From Clavibacter michiganensis (lineage in GTDB: Bacteria; Actinomycetota; Actinomycetes; Actinomycetales; Microbacteriaceae), in the NCBI RefSeq assembly GCF_016907085.1, contig NZ_JAFBBJ010000001.1, forward strand, positions 2,046,001 to 2,110,000: a stretch of 64,000 bases of DNA. Direction: 5' to 3'. The notes under the pieces were generated by a model. That model worked only from the letters and a program-made list of their open reading frames with translations, made no database searches and was not told where the DNA came from. The position numbers and the translations under genes were made by a program. Positions 8,548-17,602 of this stretch are shown piece by piece; positions within the stretch are counted from its first letter, which is position 1; each line of letters opens with the position of its first letter.

Positions 8548-9257
8548 GCGAGGGCGTCGAGCACGGCGTCGGACGTCGCGACGGCGCCGAACACGCCGCC
8601 CTGCATCGTGACCATCCGGAGCGCCGCCACGTGGTTCGCCGGATCCGTGGCGCCCGTGCAGTCCGACAGCACCAGGCACTCGTAGCCGCGGTCGTTCGCC
8701 TCGCGCATGGTCGTGGAGACGCACACGTCGGTCGTGATGCCCGTGAGGATCAGGCGGTCGATGCCGCGCGCCCGCAGCACCAGGTCGAGGTCGGTCGCGT
8801 AGAAGGCGCCCTTGCCCGGCTTGTCGATCACGGGCTCGCCGTCGAGCGGGGCCACCTCGGGGACGATCTCCCAGCCGGGCTCGCCGCGCACGAGGATCCG
8901 CCCGCACGGGCCGACGCTGCCGATCTCGGCGCCCGCGCGCTCCGACCGCCAGCGCTTGTTCGCGGGCAGGTCGGAGAGGTCGGGGCGGTGGCCCTCGCGG
9001 GTGTGGATCACGGTCATGCCGAGCTCGCGCACGCGCTCGAGCAGCCGGGCCGTGGGCGCGAGGCCCGCGCGGGTGAGCGCGAGGTCGTAGCCCATGCGGT
9101 CGACGTAGCCGCCGACGCCGCAGAAGTCGACCTGCCAGTCGATGCAGACCACCGCGGTGCGGGCGACGTCGACGGCGCCGTCGTAGGGCCAGGCGTAGGG
9201 ATCCGCCGCGACGGCCGTAGTGCCGGCGACGGTCGCGGGCACGGTGACCGCGCTCAC
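8526..9257 (-). CDS. biuH: Biuret amidohydrolase-like cysteine hydrolase
   Basis: The 243-residue isochorismatase-fold hydrolase has the Asp-Lys-Cys triad: [17 protein letters not shown] and TTDVCVSTT. Long stretches match what I recall of rhizobial biuret hydrolase BiuH, including [28 protein letters not shown] and GECxRILxRGEPGW-like blocks, far more than RutB or nicotinamidase. BiuH splits biuret to allophanate and ammonia. The GTG start overlaps the permease stop (GTGA), so uptake and hydrolysis are coupled. No allophanate hydrolase is in the window. The last 22 bases overlap the end of the convergent GT87 gene. Confidence 0.75.
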   Translation of the reverse strand: MSAVTVPATVAGTTAVAADPYAWPYDGAVDVARTAVVCIDWQVDFCGVGGYVDRMGYDLALTRAGLAPTARLLERVRELGMTVIHTREGHRPDLSDLPANKRWRSERAGAEIGSVGPCGRILVRGEPGWEIVPEVAPLDGEPVIDKPGKGAFYATDLDLVLRARGIDRLILTGITTDVCVSTTMREANDRGYECLVLSDCTGATDPANHVAALRMVTMQGGVFGAVATSDAVLDALAQAVPLS

Positions 9258-10630
9258 GAGCGGGCCTCCCCCGCCTCGACGGCCGCGCCGAGCGGGGCGC
9301 GCACGCGTCCCGCGGCGTCCGCGACGACGAGCACGACCGCGCCGACGACCATGCCGACGACGGCCGTCGAGAGGAAGTCGGCGTACGCGTGCGCGATCAG
9401 CGCGACGACGGCGCCGACCGCCCAGCCGACGAAGGCGGGGGCGCGCCAGGCGCCGTGCGCGACGACGGATCCGGCCGCCGCCCGCCGCGGCGCGAGCAGC
9501 AGCTGGTCGACGATGAGCACGGCGCCGATCGGCGGCACGATCACGCCCAGCAGGTTGAGCCAGGTCTCGAAGTACGACCAGATGCCGGCGACCGCGAGGA
9601 CGACGCCCACCGCGCCGAGCACGAGCGTCGTGCGGCGCATGCGCATCCCGGTGAGCTGGCTCCAGCCGACGGCGCCGTTGTAGAGGCAGTGGGCGCACAC
9701 GGATCCGAGGTTCACCACCACGAACAGCACGGCGAGCGGCACGAGCGCGCCGCCCTGCGCGACGAGGATCCCGAGGAAGTCGCCGCCCGCCGTGCCCGGC
9801 TCCGCGGCGCCGCCCAGCGCGACGACGAGGCCGCCGACCACGAGCGCCACGGCGTTGCCGAACGGGAACGCGGCGAGGGTCGCGAGCACGGCCTGCCGGC
9901 CCGAGCGGGCCCAGCGGGTGAAGTCGGCGGTCATGGTGCCCGAGTCCGCGAACAGCGCGACGACGAGGGTCACGGCCGCGCCGAAGCTGAGCGCGCCCGC
10001 TCCCGCCGCGGGTGCCGTCTGCAGCTCCGCGCCGCCCGGCCGCGTCGCGACGATGACGACGGCGACAGCGCCGAGCACGAGATAGAGAGGAGCGGCGACC
10101 ACGCCGATCCAGGAGAGCGCGCGGATCCCGAGCAGCGTGACCGCGACGAAGAGGAGGCCGGCCACGAGCGTGGTGCCCGTCTGGTCCCAGCCGAGGCTGC
10201 CGTGGAGGGTGGATCCGGTGAGCCCGGTCTGGAAGGCGAACCAGCCGATGACCACGGTGGCGAGGAAGGCCGCCGGCACGACGTACCCCTTCGCCCCGAA
10301 CGTGCGCATGGCCATGAGCGCGAAGCTCTCGCCGCTGCGCCCGGCCAGGTAGCTCAGCGCCCCGACGTAGACCATGAGGACGAGCGTCCCGACCGCGATG
10401 GCGCCCATGCCCGGCCAGAAGCCGAGCGAGTGGACGACCAGGCCGCCGAACACCGCGCAGGTGAGGATCATCGGGAAGCCGAGCCACACGGCGGCGACCG
10501 AGGAGGTGCGGCGGCGGGCGTGCGGCGGGACGGGCTCCGACTCGTACTCCGAGAAGGCGGGGCGGTCGGCGGGATCCGGATCGGCGGGGGTGGCGGGGCG
10601 CGCGACCGGCGGGGCGGCGGGATGCGACAT
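9254..10630 (-). CDS. NCS1 family permease (cytosine/purine/allantoin type)
   Basis: This 458-residue transporter has twelve predicted membrane helices and CodB-like features: the [15 protein letters not shown] first helix, [16 protein letters not shown] between helices 5 and 6, and [14 protein letters not shown] in helix 9-10. NCS1 proteins import cytosine, allantoin or hydantoins with protons or sodium. Its tight coupling to the biuret-hydrolase-like gene suggests a ureide or biuret substrate, which is inference. A good AGGAG ribosome site lies 5-6 bases before ATG 10630. Expression is probably controlled by the divergent GntR regulator. Confidence 0.87.
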   Translation of the reverse strand: MSHPAAPPVARPATPADPDPADRPAFSEYESEPVPPHARRRTSSVAAVWLGFPMILTCAVFGGLVVHSLGFWPGMGAIAVGTLVLMVYVGALSYLAGRSGESFALMAMRTFGAKGYVVPAAFLATVVIGWFAFQTGLTGSTLHGSLGWDQTGTTLVAGLLFVAVTLLGIRALSWIGVVAAPLYLVLGAVAVVIVATRPGGAELQTAPAAGAGALSFGAAVTLVVALFADSGTMTADFTRWARSGRQAVLATLAAFPFGNAVALVVGGLVVALGGAAEPGTAGGDFLGILVAQGGALVPLAVLFVVVNLGSVCAHCLYNGAVGWSQLTGMRMRRTTLVLGAVGVVLAVAGIWSYFETWLNLLGVIVPPIGAVLIVDQLLLAPRRAAAGSVVAHGAWRAPAFVGWAVGAVVALIAHAYADFLSTAVVGMVVGAVVLVVADAAGRVRAPLGAAVEAGEARS

Positions 10631-10675
10631 GGGATCTCCTGGGATCGGGTGATGCCGGCGGGGGATCCGGCTGCG

Positions 10676-10777
10676 TCCTATAGGAACATCGGTGTCGCTC
10701 ACGTGCGTTTCTGCGGTGTTTCCGGGATGTGAAACGCACCTGGGTGACCGCCGGATCGCGGATCCTATAATCGGGGC
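10676..10777 (+). promoter_or_regulatory. Divergent promoter and operator between the NCS1 permease and GntR genes
   Basis: GTGCGTTTC (10703-10711) and GAAACGCAC (10731-10739) form a perfect 9-bp inverted repeat with a 19-base spacer. A second palindrome, TCCTATAGGA, lies at 10676-10685; read on the minus strand it holds a TATAGG -10 box for the permease. On the plus strand a perfect TATAAT (10766-10771) sits 6 bases before ATG 10778, so the regulator mRNA is probably leaderless. The repeats are candidate GntR binding sites. Confidence 0.7.
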
Positions 10778-11464
10778 ATGCCCTCCCCCGCGCTCGTCCC
10801 CGCCCGTCTCGGCGCCGCGGAGCGCGTGCGGGTGCTGCTCGAGGAGGAGATCCTCGGCGGCGTCATCGCCCCCGGATCCCGCGTGAAGGCCGACGAGGTC
10901 GCCCAGCGGATGGGCACGAGCCACATCCCGGTGCGCGAGGCGCTGCGAGCGCTCGAGGCCGACGGCTGGGTGGTGCACCGCGCGCACGAGGGCATGTCGG
11001 TGCGGCCGCGCGTGCTGTCCGAGCTGGTGGACCTCTTCGAGGCGCGCGCGCTGGTGGAGCCGCGGGCCGTCGAGCTCGCCGCGGGGCGCCGCACGGCCGA
11101 CGACCTCCGCGAGCTCGAGCGCGTGATCCACCTGCAGGAGCGCACCCAGGACCCGGCCGACCTCGCGCGCCTCAACTACGACTTCCACGTGGCCCTCGCC
11201 GCGGCCGCGCACAACGCCACGCTCGCGCAGGTGGTCGAGTCGATGTCGAAGCGCGTGCGCTTCCACTACCTGCCCGCCGCGAGCGCGCGCCGGCCCGACT
11301 CCCTCGCCGACCACCGCGAGCTGCTGGCGCTGGTCGAACGACGCGAGGGCGAGCGGGCGGCGGATCTCGCGCGCCGGCACATCGAGGCCACGCGCGTCGA
11401 CGCGTGCGCGGCGCTCGAGGCGCTCACGCGCGAGGAGGCCGCGGCGGTCGAGGCCGCGGGCTAG
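10778..11464 (+). CDS. GntR-family regulator with FCD ligand domain
   Basis: The 228-residue regulator has an N-terminal winged helix (about residues 12-75, with [29 protein letters not shown]) and a C-terminal all-helical FCD domain (about 85-215). The FCD metal-site residues are present: Asp/His in [14 protein letters not shown] and His in [10 protein letters not shown] and RRHIEATR. It is divergent from the NCS1-permease/biuret-hydrolase operon, so it most likely controls that pair in response to a small metabolite. Confidence 0.92.
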   Translation: MPSPALVPARLGAAERVRVLLEEEILGGVIAPGSRVKADEVAQRMGTSHIPVREALRALEADGWVVHRAHEGMSVRPRVLSELVDLFEARALVEPRAVELAAGRRTADDLRELERVIHLQERTQDPADLARLNYDFHVALAAAAHNATLAQVVESMSKRVRFHYLPAASARRPDSLADHRELLALVERREGERAADLARRHIEATRVDACAALEALTREEAAAVEAAG

Positions 11465-11484
11465 CGGTCGCCGCCGGCTCGGGC

Positions 11485-12183
11485 TCAGAGCCCGAGCAGC
11501 CGCTCCAGCGCCGGGTCCTCGAGGGAGTCGAGCACCAGATCCGCCCCCGCGTCGCGCAGCTCGTCGGCCGAGTAGTGGCCGCTCGCGACGCCGACCGCGG
11601 TCGCGCCCGCGTCGTGCGCGGAGGTGATGTCGTTCGGGGTGTCGCCGACGACGAGCACCTCGGCGCGGGCGGGCGCGGCACCGCGGAGGGTGCCGGCGGT
11701 CGCGATCGCGCGGCGGACGACGTCGACGCGGTCGGGCGAGTCGGATCCGTACGCGCCGAACACGAAGAACCGGCCGAGCCGGGCGGGCTCCATCTTGGTG
11801 CGGGCCGCGCCCTCCATCGCGCCGGAGACGACGCCGAGCACGACGCCCGCGTCGGCGAGCCGGGCGAGCAGCGCCTCGGCGCCGTCGAGCACGCGGTAGC
11901 CCTCGGAGACGCGGATGTCGTCGGCGAGGTGGCGGAGGTAGGAGGCGTAGAGGTGCGCGAGCTCGGCGGGCTCCGGGTCCCGGCCCATCACGCCGCGGAA
12001 GGTCGCCGTGCCGACCTGGGGATCCGTCTCCCCCGCCGACGAGTGCTCGCCGATGTCGGCCGCGACGTCGTGCAGGTCGCGGAACGCCATCGCCCAGCTG
12101 CGGGCGCCGGAGCCGCCCGTGTGGATGAGGGTCTCGTCGATGTCGAAGAGGACGGCGGGCGGAATGTTCGTGGAGTCGACCAT
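11485..12183 (-). CDS. HAD-superfamily hydrolase
   Basis: This 232-residue phosphatase of the haloacid dehalogenase fold has the nucleophile motif DIDET near residue 14, a SGA motif II segment (VLGVVSGAMEGA), a conserved lysine region and the acidic motif GDTPND near 177. The helical cap between motifs I and II resembles phosphoglycolate phosphatases (subclass I). The substrate is unknown. It ends 20 bases from the convergent GntR gene and no operon partner is evident. Confidence 0.85.
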   Translation of the reverse strand: MVDSTNIPPAVLFDIDETLIHTGGSGARSWAMAFRDLHDVAADIGEHSSAGETDPQVGTATFRGVMGRDPEPAELAHLYASYLRHLADDIRVSEGYRVLDGAEALLARLADAGVVLGVVSGAMEGAARTKMEPARLGRFFVFGAYGSDSPDRVDVVRRAIATAGTLRGAAPARAEVLVVGDTPNDITSAHDAGATAVGVASGHYSADELRDAGADLVLDSLEDPALERLLGL

Positions 12184-12232
12184 CCCTCCATCGTGCTCCG
12201 GCGCGCGCGACGCGCCCGACGGCGGGACCGGA

Positions 12233-12745
12233 TCAGGAGGAGCGGCGCGCGCGCATCCGCTCGGTCGTCCGCGCGATGACGCGCAGGCTGTCGATGAGCG
12301 TCGCGATCTGCTCGCGGCTGAGGTCGGCGAGCACCTCGTCCTCGTCGGCCACGAGGCGGCGCATCGCCCGGTCGACGCGCTCGATGCCGAACGGCGTGAG
12401 CACCACGAGCCGGCTGCGACCGCCCGCCGGATCCTCCTCGCGCGTGATGAAGGAGCGCGCGGTCAGCCGGTTCACCCGGTGCACCAGGCTGCCGGTGTCG
12501 GTGCCGAGGCGCTCGGCGAGGCCGGCGCGCGTGAGCCCGGCGTCGCCCTGCTGGCGGAGCACGGAGAGGAACTCGAACTCGCTCGTCGTGAGGCCCTCGG
12601 CGGCGAACGCGCCCTCGCGGATCCGCTGCATCTGCGGCAGCAGGCGCCGCAGCCGGGACACCACGTCCAGCGGCGCGAAGTCGACGTCGGGCATGGCGGC
12701 GCCCCACGCGTCGATCACCAGGTCGACGTCGTCGTCATCCTTCAT
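12233..12745 (-). CDS. MarR-family transcriptional regulator
   Basis: The 170-residue protein has a winged-helix domain in its centre (GLTTSEFEFLSVLRQQ, then LTRAGLAERLGTDTGSLVHRVNRLTARSFITREEDPAGGRSRLVVLT), the classic MarR layout, flanked by dimerisation helices. An acidic tail (MKDDDDVDL) starts the protein. ATG 12745 has a GGGAG ribosome site; the frame is open upstream but overlaps mmuM on the other strand. It is divergent from mmuM, so control of that gene or of itself is possible. Confidence 0.87.
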   Translation of the reverse strand: MKDDDDVDLVIDAWGAAMPDVDFAPLDVVSRLRRLLPQMQRIREGAFAAEGLTTSEFEFLSVLRQQGDAGLTRAGLAERLGTDTGSLVHRVNRLTARSFITREEDPAGGRSRLVVLTPFGIERVDRAMRRLVADEDEVLADLSREQIATLIDSLRVIARTTERMRARRSS

Positions 12746-12884
12746 CGGGACTCCCACCGTCGCGTCCACGGTACCCGGGACGCGGGCGGCTCGCGGGCGC
12801 CTGGGCACGCGGCGGAGACGGACGGACATGTCGCCGGGCGTCGCGGACCGCGGATCCGCCACCGGGCTCCGGCAGGATGTGCGC

Positions 12885-13790
12885 ATGACCCGCCCGCTGC
12901 CGCTCCCCGACCGCCCGCTGGTGCTCGACGGCGGGCTCGGCACGCTGCTGGAGGCGCACGGGCACGACCTGTCGGATCCGCTGTGGAGCGCCCGCGTGCT
13001 CGCCGACGAGCCGGACGCGGTGCGGGCGGCGCACGCCGAGTTCTTCCGCGCGGGGGCCGATGTCGCGATCACGGCCTCGTACCAGGTGGGCTTCGCGGCG
13101 TTCGCGGCGCGCGGGCTGAGCACCGCCGACACCGAGGAGCTCCTGCGCGCGAGCGTACGGCTCGCGGCCGAGGCCCGGGACGAGGTCGCGCGCGAGGACG
13201 CCGCAGGGGCGGACCGTGACCGGTGGATCGCCGCGTCCGTCGGTCCGTACGGCGCGACGCTCGGCGACGGCTCCGAGTACGCGGGCTCCAGCGGCCTCAC
13301 GCGCGCCGGGCTCCGCCGCTGGCATGCCCCGCGCTTCGCCGTGCTCGCCGACGCGGGCGCCGACCTCCTCGCCTGCGAGACGATCCCGAGCCTCGACGAG
13401 GGCCGCGCGCTCGTGGACCTCGCGCGCGGCTCGGGCGCGTCCGCGTGGCTCGCCTTCACGATCGCGGGTGGGCGCCTGCGCTCGGGCGAGCCGATGGCCG
13501 AGGGGTTCCGGCTCGCGGAGGAGGCCGACGAGGTCGTGGCCGTCGGGATCAACTGCGCGCATCCGGAGGAGGTGCCGGCCGCGATCGCCGCGGCCCGGAG
13601 CGTGACCGACCGGCCGGTCGTCGTCTACCCGAACTCCGGCGAGCGCTGGGACGCCGTCGCGCGGGGCTGGCGCGGCGACCCGGCCCTGCCGGCCGTCGAC
13701 GCGTGGATCCGGGCGGGAGCGAGCCTCGTGGGCGGCTGCTGCCGGGTCGGCCCGGACGAGATCGCGCGGATGAAGGACGCGCTGGGCTGA
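12885..13790 (+). CDS. mmuM: Homocysteine S-methyltransferase (MmuM type)
   Basis: The 301-residue protein has the Pfam S-methyl_trans fold. LDGGLGTLLE starts the barrel, INCAHP carries the first zinc cysteine and GGCCR the last two. It transfers a methyl group from S-methylmethionine or S-adenosylmethionine to homocysteine, making methionine. The length matches MmuM rather than the larger MetH domain. ATG 12885 is chosen because homology starts there and a CAGGAT hexamer lies 6 bases upstream. No mmuP permease is adjacent. S-methylmethionine is abundant in plants, which would suit a plant-associated host. Confidence 0.9.
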   Translation: MTRPLPLPDRPLVLDGGLGTLLEAHGHDLSDPLWSARVLADEPDAVRAAHAEFFRAGADVAITASYQVGFAAFAARGLSTADTEELLRASVRLAAEARDEVAREDAAGADRDRWIAASVGPYGATLGDGSEYAGSSGLTRAGLRRWHAPRFAVLADAGADLLACETIPSLDEGRALVDLARGSGASAWLAFTIAGGRLRSGEPMAEGFRLAEEADEVVAVGINCAHPEEVPAAIAAARSVTDRPVVVYPNSGERWDAVARGWRGDPALPAVDAWIRAGASLVGGCCRVGPDEIARMKDALG

Positions 13791-13800
13791 CGGCGCGCAG

Positions 13801-13839
13801 ACGACGATGGCCCGCCCCCGCGAGGGGACGGGCCGTCGT
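13801..13839. terminator. Bidirectional hairpin between mmuM and qorB
   Basis: A long imperfect stem (ACGAC, GGCCCG and CCCC pairing with GGGG, CGGGCC and GTCGT, with small bulges) closes a 4-base loop between two convergent genes. No U-run follows, as is usual in high-GC actinobacteria. Confidence 0.65.
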
Positions 13840-13877
13840 GGCGTGCGGATCCGCCTCGGGCGCGGATCCGGGCGGGA

Positions 13878-14741
13878 TCAGGCCCCCGCGACCGCCTGAC
13901 GGAGGCCGTCGGCGAGCGAGGTGGTGGGACGGCCGAGGAGGCGCGCGAGGTCGCCCGTCTCGTCGTCGAGCTGGCCCGCGCGCGTGGCGGCGTCGAGGCC
14001 GACGACGAAGCCGACGGTGCCCTCGTCGAGGCCGGCGCCGCCGAGGATCCGCGCGTGCTCCTCCGCGGAGACCTGCGAGACGGGGACGGGCTGGCCGAGG
14101 ATGCCGGAGATCGCCTCGGCGAGGTCGTCCTGGGTCCAGCGCTCGTCGCCCGCGAGCTCGAGGGTCTGGCCGGCGAGCGAATCGTCGAGGGCGGCGACCG
14201 CGGTGGCCTCGGCGAAGTCGGCGATGGTGGCGCTCGCGACGCGGCCGTCGCCCGCGCTCGTGAGGAGCGCGCCGGACTGCTTGACGGAGTCGACGGTGCC
14301 CGCGTAGTTCTCGGTGTACCAGCCGTTGCGGAGCAGCGTGACGGGGACGCCCGAGGCGGCGAGCACCTCCTCGGTGGCCTTGTGCTCGCCCGCGATGAAG
14401 AGCTCGGTGGTGGAGGCGCGGAGGACGCTCGTGTAGAGGATCCGGCCCACGCCCGCGGCCTTCGCGGCCTCGATGACGGTGGTGTGCTGCGGCACGCGCT
14501 GGCCGACCTCGCTGCCCGAGACGAGCACGAGGGTGTCGCCGGGCTTAATTGCGGCCTTCACGCTCTCGGCGTCGGTGTACTCGAGGCGCGCGGTGCGGAC
14601 GCCCTGCGCGGCGAGGTCGGCGAGGGCCTCGGGGCGGCGCGCGGTGGCGAGCACGTCGGATGCGGCGGCGCCGCGGGCGAGGAGGGACGCGACGATGCGC
14701 GATCCGAGGCGGCCGGTGGCGGCGGTGACGACGATGGTCAT
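13878..14741 (-). CDS. qorB: NAD(P)H:quinone oxidoreductase, QorB/YtfG type
   Basis: The 287-residue NmrA-like SDR protein starts with the nucleotide-binding loop TAATGRLGS. It shares long blocks with E. coli QorB: SEVGQRVPQH, IEAAKAAGVGRILYTS, LLRNGWYTENY and GRVASAT. QorB reduces quinones with NADPH and protects against quinone stress. It is divergent from an HxlR regulator, the same layout as ytfG-ytfH in E. coli and qor2-qorR in Corynebacterium, which supports the assignment. Confidence 0.88.
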   Translation of the reverse strand: MTIVVTAATGRLGSRIVASLLARGAAASDVLATARRPEALADLAAQGVRTARLEYTDAESVKAAIKPGDTLVLVSGSEVGQRVPQHTTVIEAAKAAGVGRILYTSVLRASTTELFIAGEHKATEEVLAASGVPVTLLRNGWYTENYAGTVDSVKQSGALLTSAGDGRVASATIADFAEATAVAALDDSLAGQTLELAGDERWTQDDLAEAISGILGQPVPVSQVSAEEHARILGGAGLDEGTVGFVVGLDAATRAGQLDDETGDLARLLGRPTTSLADGLRQAVAGA

Positions 14742-14846
14742 GGGATGCCTTTCGAGTCGATGGTGTGCGGTGCTGCCGGGGACAACGGCCCCGCCGCCGA
14801 GTACCTTCCCACAGTGGGGTACCCACTTTCTGGTAAGTTGTGTGAT
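14742..14846. promoter_or_regulatory. Divergent qorB/HxlR promoter with HxlR-type operator
   Basis: The region holds the near-palindrome AGTGGGGTACCCACT (14813-14827), plus flanking GTACC (about 14801) and TGGTAAGT (14831-14838) elements that resemble half-sites reported for redox HxlR proteins. TAAGTT (14834-14839) lies 7 bases before GTG 14847 and may be its -10 box. The operator overlaps it, so autoregulation is likely. Confidence 0.55.
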
Positions 14847-15236
14847 GTGACGCAGATGAGCTTCCGGGTGACCCGCGACCGACCCGGCGTGACCGAGGGC
14901 CGCTACCCCGCGAACTGCCCGTCGCGCATCCTGCTCGACCACATCACGAGCAAGTGGGGCGTGCTCGTGCTGCTCGCGCTCGGCGAGCGGTCGCGCCGCT
15001 GGGGCGAGCTGCGGCGCGAGGTGGAGGGCATCAGCGAGAAGATGCTCGCCTCCACGCTGCGCACGCTCGCCGACGACGGGCTCGTCCTCCGCGAGGCCCA
15101 GCCCACCATCCCGCCGCGGGTCGACTACCGGCTCACCGAGCTCGGCCACGAGGTGAGCGCCCGGCTCGTGCCGCTCATGGACCTCGTCATGGACATCACC
15201 GAGGACACGTCCCCGCTCGTGTCCCGCCGACCCTAG
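14847..15236 (+). CDS. HxlR (DUF24) family redox regulator, QorR-like
   Basis: The 129-residue regulator is a single HxlR winged helix: CPSRILLDHITSKWGVLVLLAL, RWGELRREVEGISEKMLASTLRTLADDGLV, then PRVDYRLTELG. The conserved N-terminal cysteine (NCPSR, residue 24 from GTG) is the thiol that senses quinones or aldehydes in QorR and HypR. It therefore probably represses qorB and itself until the cysteine is oxidised. The start may be GTG 14847 or ATG 14856; GTG fits the nearby -10-like TAAGTT. Confidence 0.88.
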   Translation: MTQMSFRVTRDRPGVTEGRYPANCPSRILLDHITSKWGVLVLLALGERSRRWGELRREVEGISEKMLASTLRTLADDGLVLREAQPTIPPRVDYRLTELGHEVSARLVPLMDLVMDITEDTSPLVSRRP

Positions 15237-15313
15237 GCTGGTTCCGGCAGCCGGGGGATCCGGCGCCGACCCGCACCGCGCCACGGCGCCACCCGGCCAG
15301 AGAGAGACCGACG

Positions 15314-16606
15314 ATGCCCTCCCCGTCCGCGCCGACGCTGTCGCGCACGCCCGCCCCGACCCGCGACGTCCGCCGCGCGCGCGTCGCCGTCGGCATCCTC
15401 TTCTTCACCAACGGCGCGATCTTCGCGAACCTGCTGCCGCGCTACCCGTCGATCAAGGCGGAGCTCGGGCTGACCAACGTCGAGTTCGGCGCAGCCGTCG
15501 CCGCGTCGCCGCTCGGCGCGCTCATCGCCGGGCTCGCGGCGGGCGTGCTCATCCGCCGGTACCGGTCGGCGCGCGTGGCGGTCGCGGCGACCGTGGTGGC
15601 CTCCGTCGGGATCCTCCTGGCCGGCCTCGCGCCCGGCTGGCTCGTGCTCGCGGGCGCCCTGTTCCTCGCGGGCGCCATGGACTCCATCACCGACGTCGCG
15701 CAGAACTCGCACGCGCTGCGGGTGCAGCGGCTGTACGGGCGGTCGATCATCAACTCGTTCCACGCGGTGTGGTCCATCGGCGCGGTGGCGGGCGGGCTCA
15801 TGGGCGCGGCGGCCGCGCAGATCCGGATGCCGCTGATCGTGCACCTCTCCATCTCGGCCGTGCTGTTCAGCGCGTTCGCGGTCGTCTCGCTGCTGTGGCT
15901 GCTGAAGGGACCCGAGCCGGAGCCCGGCGAAGGCGGCGCCGCGCACGCGCACGCGCCGGATCCCGAAGGCGACGTCGCGCGCGCCGCCTCCCCGCGCGCG
16001 CTCGGCCTCGTGGCGAAGTACGGCGTGCTGCTCGCACTCGTGATCATCGCGTCCGGCGGCGCCATCGTCGAGGACGCCGGCAGCACCTGGTCGGCCATCT
16101 ACCTCTCGCGCGACCTCGGTTCGTCGGCCTTCGTCGCGGGCCTCGGCTTCATCTCGCTGCAGGGCATGCAGTTCATCGGCCGGATGCTCGGCGACCGCAT
16201 GGTCGACCGCTTCGGCCAGCGCGCCGTCGCCCGCCTCGGTGGCGTCCTCGTGCTCGTCGGCATGGGCGCCGCGCTCGCGTTCCCGAGCGTCGTCGGCACG
16301 ATCATCGGCTTCGGCATCGCGGGCTTCGGCGTCGCGACCCTCATCCCGGCCGCCATGCAGGCCGCGGACGAGCTCCCCGGCTTCAAGCCCGGCACCGGCC
16401 TCACCATCGTCGGCTGGCTGCTGCGGCTCGGCTTCCTCATCTCGCCGCCCGTCGTCGGCGCCATCGCGGACGCCTCGTCGCTCCGCTTCGGCCTGATCTT
16501 CATCCCGGCGGCCGGCCTCCTCGTGCTCGTGTTCTCGCGCGTGCTGGCGACGCGGCGGGCGCACCCGGCGGCGCAGGCGGCGCCGGGCCCCGTCCCCTCC
16601 TCCTAG
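15314..16606 (+). CDS. MFS transporter
   Basis: This 430-residue major facilitator has 12 predicted helices in two halves, separated by a His/Ala/Pro-rich loop near residue 210 (GEGGAAHAHAPDPEGD). NGAIFANLLPRYPSIKAELGL and the AGLAAGVLIRRYRS loop between helices 2 and 3 resemble the YbjJ/FucP-like group of small-molecule transporters. The substrate is unknown. A 68-base leader follows TAGGCT at 15234-15239, which also contains the stop codon of the HxlR gene. Confidence 0.85.
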   Translation: MPSPSAPTLSRTPAPTRDVRRARVAVGILFFTNGAIFANLLPRYPSIKAELGLTNVEFGAAVAASPLGALIAGLAAGVLIRRYRSARVAVAATVVASVGILLAGLAPGWLVLAGALFLAGAMDSITDVAQNSHALRVQRLYGRSIINSFHAVWSIGAVAGGLMGAAAAQIRMPLIVHLSISAVLFSAFAVVSLLWLLKGPEPEPGEGGAAHAHAPDPEGDVARAASPRALGLVAKYGVLLALVIIASGGAIVEDAGSTWSAIYLSRDLGSSAFVAGLGFISLQGMQFIGRMLGDRMVDRFGQRAVARLGGVLVLVGMGAALAFPSVVGTIIGFGIAGFGVATLIPAAMQAADELPGFKPGTGLTIVGWLLRLGFLISPPVVGAIADASSLRFGLIFIPAAGLLVLVFSRVLATRRAHPAAQAAPGPVPSS

Positions 16607-16708
16607 GGCCGGTGCGGGCGGATCCGCTCACGGGCTCCTGCGAGTGCGGGCGCGCCGCGCGACGGCCGCGGGAGAGTGGGTCCACGCCCGCCACCCGAGA
16701 GGATCGCC

Positions 16709-17575
16709 ATGTCCACCGACCTGCCCGGAGGGCTCTTCCCCCTCGCCGACGACCTCACCGTCACGCGCTTCGGCTACGGCGCCATGCAGCTCGCGGGGCC
16801 GCGCGTGTTCGGGCCGCCCGCGGATCCCGATGCCGCCCGCGCCGTGCTGCGCGAGGCGGTCGCGCTCGGGATCACGCACATCGACACGGCCGACTTCTAC
16901 GGACCCGGCCACACGAACGCGATCATCGAGGAGGCGCTGTTCCCGTACCCGGAGCGCCTGCACATCGTGACCAAGGTCGGATCCCTGCGCGACGAGAAGG
17001 GCCGCTGGCCGCAGGCGCTCTCCGCGGCCGAGCTCCGCCAGGCCGTGTACGACAACCTCACGCACCTGACGCTCGACGTGCTCGACGTCGTGAACCTCCG
17101 CGTCGGCGCCTTCGACAGCCCGACCGACGGATCCATCGAGGAGCCGTTCACGGCCCTGGCCGAGCTGCAGCAGGAGGGGCTGATCCGCCACCTCGGCGTG
17201 AGCAACGTCAGCCCCGCGCAGGTGGCCGAGGCCCGCGGGATCGCGCCGATCGTCAGCGTGCAGAACCACTACAACCTCGCCCGGCGCGACGACGACGCGC
17301 TCATCGACGAGCTGGCCGCCGACGGCATCGCGTACGTGCCGTACTTCCCGCTCGGCGGGTTCTCGCCGCTGCAGTCGGAGGTGCTCGCCCGAGTCGCCGC
17401 CTCGCTCGGCTCAGCGCCGCTGCCGGTCGCGCTCGCCTGGCTCCTGCAGCGGTCGCCGAACGTGCTGGTCATCGCGGGCACGTCGTCGGTGGAGCACCTG
17501 CGGGAGAACGTGGCGGGCGCGCGGATCCGGCTGCCCGAGGACGCGCTCGCGGAGCTCGAGGGCATCGGCGGCTGA
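16709..17575 (+). CDS. pdxI: Aldo/keto reductase, PdxI-like pyridoxal reductase
   Basis: The 288-residue protein matches E. coli PdxI (YdbC) block by block: GYGAMQLAGPRVFGPP, HIDTADFYGPGHTN, LDVLDVVNLRVG, VQNHYNLARRDDDA, YVPYFPLGGFSPLQS and WLLQRSPNVLVIAGTSS. PdxI reduces pyridoxal to pyridoxine with NADPH in vitamin B6 salvage. The catalytic Asp, Tyr and Lys are visible; the usual AKR histidine position reads NLR, as in PdxI. A GAGAGGA ribosome site precedes ATG 16709. The gene stands alone. Confidence 0.85.
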   Translation: MSTDLPGGLFPLADDLTVTRFGYGAMQLAGPRVFGPPADPDAARAVLREAVALGITHIDTADFYGPGHTNAIIEEALFPYPERLHIVTKVGSLRDEKGRWPQALSAAELRQAVYDNLTHLTLDVLDVVNLRVGAFDSPTDGSIEEPFTALAELQQEGLIRHLGVSNVSPAQVAEARGIAPIVSVQNHYNLARRDDDALIDELAADGIAYVPYFPLGGFSPLQSEVLARVAASLGSAPLPVALAWLLQRSPNVLVIAGTSSVEHLRENVAGARIRLPEDALAELEGIGG

Positions 17576-17602
17576 GGCCGGGCCCCACGGGCGTGCGCCG
17601 CG

